Below, piece by piece: positions 57,580 through 64,000 of a stretch of 64,000 bases of DNA. The DNA lies in contig NC_092054.1 of NCBI RefSeq assembly GCF_003086295.3, positions 54,791,353 through 54,855,352 of the forward strand. Reading direction: 5' to 3'. The position numbers and the translations under genes were made by a program. Within the stretch, counting starts at the first letter, position 1. The number at the start of each line of letters is the position of its first letter. A model generated the notes under the pieces. It had not been told where the DNA came from. It saw nothing but the letters and a program-made list of their open reading frames with translations, and did not search any database. The DNA is from Arachis hypogaea. Its lineage: Eukaryota > Streptophyta > Magnoliopsida > Fabales > Fabaceae.

Positions 57580-57880
57580 AAGAAAACGCCAGTAAGAGGC
57601 ACAACTTGGCATTAAACGCCCAAAAGGAGCATCTACTGGGCGTTTAACGCCAGTAATGATAGCCATCTGGGCGTTAAACGCCACAAAGAAGCAGCTTCTG
57701 GGCGTTTAATGCCAGATTGACAGCATCTTGGGCGTTCAGAAAAACGCCCAGTGACAAAGGAGTTCCTGGCGTTCAACGCCAGAAAGAAACAACAGCTGGG
57801 CGTTGAACGCCCAGGAGAAGCAGCATTTGGGCATTAAACGCCCAAAACATGCAGCATTTGGGCGTTTAACGCCAGGATGG
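57580..57880 (+). repeat. Palindrome array (GGGCGTTTAACGCC type), internal copy of F
   Basis: About ten units, among them GGGCGTTGAACGCCC, CTGGCGTTCAACGCCAG and a hairpin GGGCGTTCAGAAAAACGCCC near 57731. It matches the LTR arrays at 50140-50255 and 61015-61130. Confidence 0.87.
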
Positions 57881-57964
57881 TGGGAAGGAGGTAAATTCGT
57901 TTTTATTCCCCAATTTTTTTAATTTTCATGTTTCAGTTCATGATTTCTTGCATAAACTTGTTAC

Positions 57965-58005
57965 AAACCCTAATTTCTAAAAACCCTAATTTCTAAAAAC
58001 CCTAC
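57965..58005 (+). promoter_or_regulatory. Three telo-box-like motifs upstream of ORF3 (F)
   Basis: AAACCCTAA at 57965 and 57981 and AAACCCTAC at 57997 have a 16-bp period. The telo-box is a known plant promoter element; a role here is inferred. No clear TATA box is visible before ORF3 of F. The rest of 57881-58377 is T-rich with repeated TCTTTTTCAAA. Confidence 0.45.
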
Positions 58006-58377
58006 TTTAAAAATATCAAATGTATCTTAATCCATAAACACAAATTCTTTTTCAATCCAATCCAACTCTTTTTCAAATTTTCCAAAACAAGTCTATCTCT
58101 TTTCCTTCTAAAATCTTTTCAACTAATCAAAATCTTTTTCAAGTCTCCACATTATCTTTTTCAAAATCCAAATTTATCTTTTTCAAATATTTTTCATATC
58201 TTTTCAATTTTAAATCACATCTTTTCATATCATACTTTTTTTAAATCATATCTTCTATCTTATCTTTTTCAAAATTTTCTAAAACCCACCCCCTCCCTTT
58301 TAAATCCACATTCGGCCTCCCTCCTCTCATCCACCATTCAACACTAGATCTCCTTCTATCCCTCTCCTTTCCTTCAT

Positions 58378-58414
58378 TTTGCTTGAGGATAAGCAAACCT
58401 CTAAGTTTGGTGTG
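58378..58414 (+). other. Internal AGGA hairpin plus PPT-like motif (F)
   Basis: Stem TTTGCTTG / TAAGCAAA (closing G-T wobble), loop AGGA, then AAGTTTGGTGTG, 36 bases before the ORF3 ATG. Confidence 0.78.
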
Positions 58415-58450
58415 TTTATCCGTGATCACTAAACTATACCCACTAAGATC

Positions 58451-59584
58451 ATGGCTCCTAAAGGAAAACAACCCACTCCAAGAGGCAAGAAAGAGAGTAT
58501 TCCAAAATCACTTTGGAATCAAGGGAAGTTCTTAACAAAAGAACACTCAGACTATTACTACAAAATAATGGGTCTAAGATCAGTAATCCCGGAAGTCAGG
58601 TTCGATCTGAAAGAAGATGAATATCTGGAGATCCAAGAGCAGATTCGAAACAGGAACTGGGAAGTCCTAGCTAATCCTAAAATAAAAGTGGGAAGGAATA
58701 TGGTTCAGGAGTTCTACGCTAATCTGTGGCAAACAGACAGGCAGAGAATATCTGGAACTGTCCTCTATGACTATCAGACTGTGGTCAGAGGAAAAGTTGT
58801 TCACATCCACCCTGACAAAATCAGGGAGATCTTTAAGCTACCTCAGCTGAAAGATGACCCAGACTCCTTCAATAGGAGAATGATGAGAACAAACAAGGGC
58901 CTGGATAAGATTCTAGAGGATATATGCATCCCTGGAGCCAGGTGGACCACCAGCAGCAAGGGTGTCCCAAATCAACTCAAGAGAGAAGATCTCAAACCAG
59001 TCGCCAGAGGATGGCTGGACTTCATTGGGCGTTCTATATTGCCAACTAGCAACCGTTCTGAAGTCACCGTTAAAAGAACAGTGATGATCCATTGCATTAT
59101 GTTGGGAAAAGAAGTGGAAGTTCATCAACTGATTCCATCTGAATTTTACATACTTGCAAACAAGAACTCCAAAGATGCCAGGTTGGCCTATCCAAGCCTA
59201 ATCTCTATGCTCTGCAAAGATGCTGGAGTAAGGATGGGAATAACGGAGTACATCTCAGTGGAGCAACCAATCACTAAAACCACAATGGAAAAACAACAAG
59301 TGCAGGATGACCCCATCAAGAGGAGGGCACAAGAATTTCTCCCGGAAGTCCCTCAATTTTAATATTGGGAACAGCTTGAAGCATCTGTTACCAAGTTGTA
59401 AGAATCTACGGACCAAATAAAGGAAGAACAGCAAAATCAAAATAATATGCTCTGCAAACTGCTCAGGGAACAAGAAGAGCAAGGGCATGACTTAAAGGGA
59501 CTGAAGCGTCAGAAGTTATCTCTTGAAGGACCAAGCACCCCACAGACTAGAGGAACATCCACATCCCAAACTCAAGGTTGTTGA
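58451..59584 (+). pseudogene. ORF3 of F, 'putative plant transposon protein' type
   Basis: It starts MAPKGKQPTPRGKKE. The core has VIPEVRFDLKEDEYLEI, MVQEFYANLW, RGWLDFIGRS and LPTSNRSEV. In-frame stops at 59360-59362 and 59399-59401 cut off the coiled-coil-like C-terminus. The natural stop is TGA at 59582-59584. The open 303-residue piece keeps the whole central domain. Function unknown. Confidence 0.84.
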
Positions 59585-60608
59585 GTTCTAATCTTAGCCT
59601 TAACTCTGTGATAATTGTTCTTATTTGGGCTTTACCTTAGAAGTTATAGTAGTAATTAGTAGTTATTTTATCTCCAATTAAGCTATAATTTATTTTTCTC
59701 ATCATCATTAAACATGAATAAAATAGAAGATTTTCTTTAGAATAAGGAGGCAATATTTTTCGAATTTTTAATAAAACAAATTCTAATTGTTTACATGTGG
59801 TGGCAATGCTTTCTGTCTTCTGAATGAATGCCTGAACAGAGCATATGTCTTTGGAATTTGATGTTCTTGAATGTTAAATATGTTGGCTCTTGAAAGAATG
59901 ATGAACATGAGACATGTTATTGATAATCTGAAAAATCATAAAAATGATTCTTGAAGCAAGAAAAAGTAGTGAATACAAAGCTTGCAAAAAAAAAAAAAAG
60001 CAAGCAGAAAAAGCCAATAGACCTTAAAACCAAAAGGCAAGGGTAATAAAAAGGATCCAAGGCTTTGAGCATCAGTGGATAGGAGGGCCTAAGGGAATCA
60101 AATCCTGGTCTAAGCGGCTAAACCAAGCTATCCCTAACCATGTGCTTGTGGCGTGAAGGTGTCAAGTGAAAACTTGAGACTGAGTGGTTAAAGTCAAGGT
60201 CCAAAGCCAAAAGAAGAGTGTGCTTAAGAACCCTGGACACCTCTAATTGGGGACTTTAGCAAAGCTGAGTCACAATCTGAAAAGGTTCACCCAATTATGT
60301 GTCTGTGGCATTTATGTATCCGGTGGTAATACTGGAAAACAAAGTGCTTAGGGACACGGCCAAGACTCATAAAAGTAGCTGTGTTCAAGAATCAACATAC
60401 TGAACTAGGAGAATCAATAACACTATCTGAATTCTAAGTTCCTATAGATGCCAATCATTCTGAGCTTCAATGGATAAAGTGAGATGCCAAAACTATTCGG
60501 AAGCAAAAAGCTACTAGTCCCGCTCATTTAATTAGAATCTGAGCTTCACTCAAAAACTCTGAGATATTATTGCTTCGTGAGTTATTTGTATTCTATTTTA
60601 TTTGTCTA
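59585..60608 (+). other. Non-coding region between ORF3 and 3' LTR (F)
   Basis: No ORF. It has the same two modules as B and D (AAGGCTTTGAGCATCAGTGG near 60058, TGTGCTTGTGGCGTG near 60139, TATGTGTCTGTGGCATTTAT near 60296), although pol and the LTRs have diverged more. Confidence 0.65.
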
Positions 60609-60646
60609 GTTGCTTGGGGACAAGCAACAGTTTAAGTTTGGTGTTG
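60609..60646 (+). other. GGGA hairpin and polypurine tract of F
   Basis: Stem GTTGCTTG / CAAGCAAC, loop GGGA, then AAGTTTGGTGTTG abutting the LTR start at 60647. Confidence 0.82.
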
Positions 60647-62200
60647 TGATGAGCGGATATTTTATACACTTTTTGGGGTTAATTTCATGTAGTTTTTAGG
60701 ATGTTTTAGTTAAGTTTTTAGTATATTTTCATTAGTTTCTAGGAAAAATTCATATTTCTAGACTTTACTATGAGTTTGTGTGTTTTTCTATAATTTCAGG
60801 TATTTTCTGGCTGAAATTGAGGGAGCTGAGCAAAAATCTGATTCGGGCTGAAAAAGGACTGCTGATGCTGTTGGATTCTGACCTCTCTGCACTCGGAATA
60901 GATTTTTTGGAGCTACAAGAGTCCAATTGGTGCGCTTCTATGTGCGTTGGAAAGTAGACATCCAGAGCTTTCCAACAATATATAATAGTCCATACTTTGC
61001 TCAAGGATAGATGACGTAAACTGGCGTTCAACGCCAGTTCCATGTTGTAGTCTGGCGTCCAGTGCCAGAAACAGGTTACAAGTTGGAGTTCAACGCCAGA
61101 AACAGGTTACAACCTGGAGTTGAACGCCCAAAACAGCCCAGGCACGTGAGAAGCTTAAGTTTCAGCCCCAGCACATACCAAGTGGGCCCCAGAAGTGGAT
61201 TTCTGCACTATCTATCATAGTTTACTCATTTTCTGTAAACCTAGGTTACTAGTTTAGTATTTAAACAACTTTTAGAGATTTATTTCGTATATCATGACAT
61301 TTTAGATCTGAACTTTGTAATCTCTGACGGCATGAGTCTCTAAACTCCATTGTTGGGGGTGAGGAGCTCTGCTGTGTTTCGATGAATTAATGCAACTATT
61401 TCTGTTTTCCATTCAAACATGCGTGTTCCTATCTAAGATATTTATTCGCGCTTAATTATAGAGAAGGTGATGATCCGTGACACTCATCACCTTCCTCAAT
61501 CCATGAACGTGTTTCTGACAACTACCTCCGTTCTACATCAGATTGAATGAGTATCTCTTAGATTCCTTAATCAGAATCTCTGTGGTATAAGCTAGATTGA
61601 TGACGGCATTCATGAGAATCCGGAAAGTCTAAACCTTGTCTGTGGTATTCCGAGTAGGATTCTGTGATTGGATGGCTGTGACGAGCTTCAAACTCGTGAG
61701 TGTTGGGCGTAGTGACAGATGCAAAAGGATCAATGGATCCTATTCCAGCATGAGTGGGAACCGACAGATGATTAGCCGTGTAGTGACAGCGCACGTGGAC
61801 CCTTTTCACTGAGAGGACGGATGGTAGCCATTGACAACGGTGATCCACCAACACACAGCTTGCCATGGAAGGAACTTTGCACTTTTGCATGCATGAGGGA
61901 AGAGGAATACAAGAGAAAAGCTAAAATTCAGAAGACAAAGCATCTCCAAAACCCCAACATATTCTCCATTACTGCATAACAAGTAACCTTTAATTCATGC
62001 TCTCTTGTTCATTTTCAAGTCAACTGATAACCACAAATTAATATCCTGACTAAGAGTTGCAAGATAACAATAGCTTGCTTCAAACCAACAATCTCCGTGG
62101 GATCGACCCTTACTCACGTAAGGTATTACTTGGACGACCCAGTGCACTTGCTGGTTAGTGGTACGATTTGTGAAAAGTGTGATTCACAATTTGTGCACCA
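60647..62200 (+). repeat. 3' LTR of F (1,554 bp)
   Basis: Same length and ends as the 5' LTR. The palindrome array is at about 61015-61130. The flanking TSD GCTTC is at 62201-62205. Confidence 0.93.
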
Positions 62201-62513
62201 GCTTCCTCAATAGGAATTCCCATTGCCGCCGTTCGATGCGAGGCAAAATGAGCGGTAGGACATGAGCCGGAGGGGCCAGAAGGGGCTCCGCATGATAGTT
62301 CCTTGGCTTGATCAAGGGATAGACAAGTTCACAATAGCGGTTGGGGAACTTGTTCGGATCCCTCGCCGGATTGTCTTTTTCCGAAACATCAATGTTAGCA
62401 ACGCTCCTGGGCTTGGTGAGGAGGGCCTTAGCTTGCGGGCCTTGGTGTGCTTTGCCAGTAGACTGTGATGGTGCCTTCTTGGGCACCTTTCCATTGTCTC
62501 TTTTGATAACCAT
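62201..62513 (-). pseudogene. ORF3 of E, N-terminal part (split by F)
   Basis: The minus-strand ATG is at 62513: MVIKRDNGKVPKKAP, a Lys-rich start like the other ORF3 proteins, then RYCELVYPLIKPRNYHAEP and IERRQWEFL. The reading frame meets F at the GCTTC target site and continues at 49767. The homologous point in B is about RRGWEVL. Confidence 0.78.
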
Positions 62514-63350
62514 CCTAGAAAAGAAGGAAAGGTGGTGAAATTAAGCCTAAAGAGGCGCCAAGAAAGAACAATCATGCAAGTGATAAAGCACAAAAGAATA
62601 AGTGAATTAGATATATGACAACTGCAACATGTAACTAAGACAATAATGAAGATCATAGCTAGTTACTAGCATGTGATACATCAGCGGTATAGGCATGCGA
62701 ACACGAAGCATGAGAAGCGCACACTCATAACAATAACAACAAGAAGTAAGAAAAATATGGGATAAGCATGTAGAAATGAAGCAAGAAATGTGGTAAGCTC
62801 AATGTATACATGAACAAACAAGTGAATGACAGGGAACACCAAAATAGAGAACACTTAGTCAAAATGATTCCAAGAAGTCATATGGTTCTTTCATCAAACA
62901 CGTGGTGTGCATCCCTTTATGACAAAAACTTAGAGAAGAGTGACAATGTAGCACCCCATAAAGCATCATCAATCATCATATCACACCACTAAATACAAAA
63001 GAAAGCAAGTAAATCAAACAAACTCATCAATGCAAGGGTAAGCTCCACTTAGAACACCCATGAGAAAATGAAAAGAAATAAAGAAATAAAATGCAATAAA
63101 CAAGGAGAACATGAATGCAACTACTTAAAAAAATAAGAGCATGTAATTGGATGGAAAAGAAAAGAAAGGGGAGCTAAAAATAAAGATTTATAAAGGAGGG
63201 GTACCTTAAAAGGGGGAGAAGGAGATAGGGTATGGAGGTAAGAGAAGGGTTAGTGAAGGAGAGGAGAGGGAAAAGAGGTATGGGTCCACCGGAGGTGGTG
63301 GTTGCCGCCGGAGGTGGCGGAGAAGAAGAGGTAGGAATGGTAGAGGAGGG
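62514..63350 (-). other. Region upstream of ORF3 of E
   Basis: No supported gene. It is A-rich in the middle (about 62700-63180). The right end (63180-63350) is very G/A-rich on the plus strand (C/T-rich on the coding strand), like the C/T-rich leaders before ORF3 in A, B and D. No clear hairpin or TATA box is visible. Confidence 0.5.
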
Positions 63351-63354
63351 TAGA

Positions 63355-64000
63355 GGTGAGATCATTCTCAGCGAAACCTCGTGGCACTACCTTTTAATTA
63401 TATCTGGAAGCCATTCGACGTTTTAGTGCTTCTTCCCTGATCCGAGCTCTCTCTTGGACTTTAGGAAGTAGATCGAGTTCTTCCCTTTGAAGTTGGGGGT
63501 TGGCTTCTTCATTATAGTGGATCACTCTAGGCGACCCTTCTTAGATCTCTACTAGGATCATTGCCTCCATTCCGTATGCTAACCGGAAGGGTGATTCCTT
63601 TGTGGTAGAATGTGGCGTTGTTCGATATGCCCATAGGACTTGTGGGAGCTCTTCAGCCCAGGCTCTTTTTGCGTCCTGTAATCTCTGTTTTAGCCCAGCC
63701 AATACCACTTTGTTGGCAGCTTCAGCTTGTCCATTGGCTTGGGGATGCTCTACGGAAGTGAACTGGTGTTTTATATTCAAGTCGGCCACTAACTTTCTAA
63801 AGCCTGCATCTGTGAATTGGGTGCCATTGTCTGTGGTGATGGAGTATGGGACCCCAAACCTTGTGACAATATTTATATATAGGAATTTTCGACTTCTTGG
63901 AGCAGTGGCACTAGCTAGGGGTTCTGCCTCGATCCACTTTGTAAAGTAGTCTACCCCTACTATGAGGAATTTAACTTGTCCCGATCCCTGAGGGAAGGGT
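63355..64000 (-). pseudogene. Integrase fragment of a Tat-like Ty3/Gypsy element (G)
   Basis: On the minus strand it enters from the right edge inside the integrase core: VDYFTKWIEAEPLA (first Asp), ITTDNGTQFTD (second Asp), HPQANGQAEAANK (Glu), then LPQVLWAYRTTPHSTT and FRLAYGMEAM. A TAG follows at about 63541, homology goes on to RGFAENDL near 63360, and stops there abruptly. The sequence type (GQAEAANK) is that of Tat/Ogre-like integrases and differs from A and F (GQ(A/V)EVSNRE), so this is a separate element abutting E. Confidence 0.8.

Larger units (their letters stand above)
49768..62200 (+). mobile_element. Element F: complete Ty3/Gypsy (Athila-like) retrotransposon
   Basis: 12,433 bp between TSDs GCTTC (49763-49767 and 62201-62205), with two 1,554-bp LTRs. 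It contains PBS, gag, protease, RT, RNase H, integrase, post-pol motif, palindrome array, hairpin, ORF3, hairpin and polypurine tract. By eye the LTRs differ at roughly 60 sites (about 4%), so it is not very recent. Gag, pol and ORF3 each carry a few stops or frameshifts. It is the only pol-bearing element here that is whole and the likely type of partner for B and D, whose LTRs share blocks with it. Confidence 0.95.

Noticed and set aside
57965..58005. AAACCCTAA repeats as a telomere tract
   Set aside because: Only three imperfect copies at a 16-bp period; a telo-box in a promoter region fits better.

Overview
This is plant nuclear repeat DNA. I found no convincing host gene, tRNA, rRNA or CRISPR array. 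It looks like peanut or a wild relative (Arachis), because the LTRs begin TGATGAGCGGATA and the short repeat CTGGCGTTCAACGCCAG is everywhere. That assignment rests on recall, not on a search. Nearly all of the window is nested LTR retrotransposons of the Ty3/Gypsy type. Where a primer binding site (PBS) is visible it matches the 3' end of tRNA-Asp (TGGCGCCGTTGCCGGGG or a near match), as in the Athila/Tat branch.

Layout. Element A (+, 1-9416) enters at the left edge in reverse transcriptase (RT) and has a broken pol, a broken third ORF (ORF3) and a 3' LTR. Its integrase is split by a 1,889-bp inverted solo LTR (1273-3161, target site duplication (TSD) GCCAC). Element B (+, 9595-20020, TSD CCCAC) has both LTRs, a long gag-protease ORF and an intact ORF3, but no RT, RNase H or integrase. 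Element C (-, 20665-28254) and element D (+, 28255-39016) also lack pol. C and D are fused by a deletion with about 3 bp of microhomology that removed the outer end of each facing LTR. Pieces of a minus-strand host element H lie at 9417-9594, 20021-20664 and 39017-41108, so A, B, C and D probably all landed in H. From 41109 to 45752 there are LTR fragments and unassigned repeat DNA. Element E (-, 45753-49767 and 62201 to about 63350) has its ORF3 split by element F (+, 49768-62200, TSD GCTTC). F is the only element seen end to end with gag, protease, RT, RNase H, integrase and ORF3. A Tat-like integrase fragment (-, about 63355-64000) ends the window.

How the parts fit. F has the full enzyme set, with a few stops and frameshifts. 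B, C and D keep the cis signals (LTR, PBS, a conserved post-pol motif, polypurine tract), gag-protease and, in B and D, ORF3. They look like non-autonomous relatives that would depend on pol from an F-like element. ORF3 resembles the plant family annotated as 'putative plant transposon protein'. It has its own upstream TATA box in A, B and D.

The strongest unexplained signals are non-coding. (1) A hairpin with loop AGGA or GGGA sits just before every polypurine tract and again at a second internal site, and its stem changes in a compensatory way between elements. (2) A second covarying hairpin lies in the U5 part of the LTRs. (3) Arrays of short palindromes differ from family to family but match between the LTR and the internal region of the same element. 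(4) The motif AAGTTTGGTGT recurs in sense orientation through each element.
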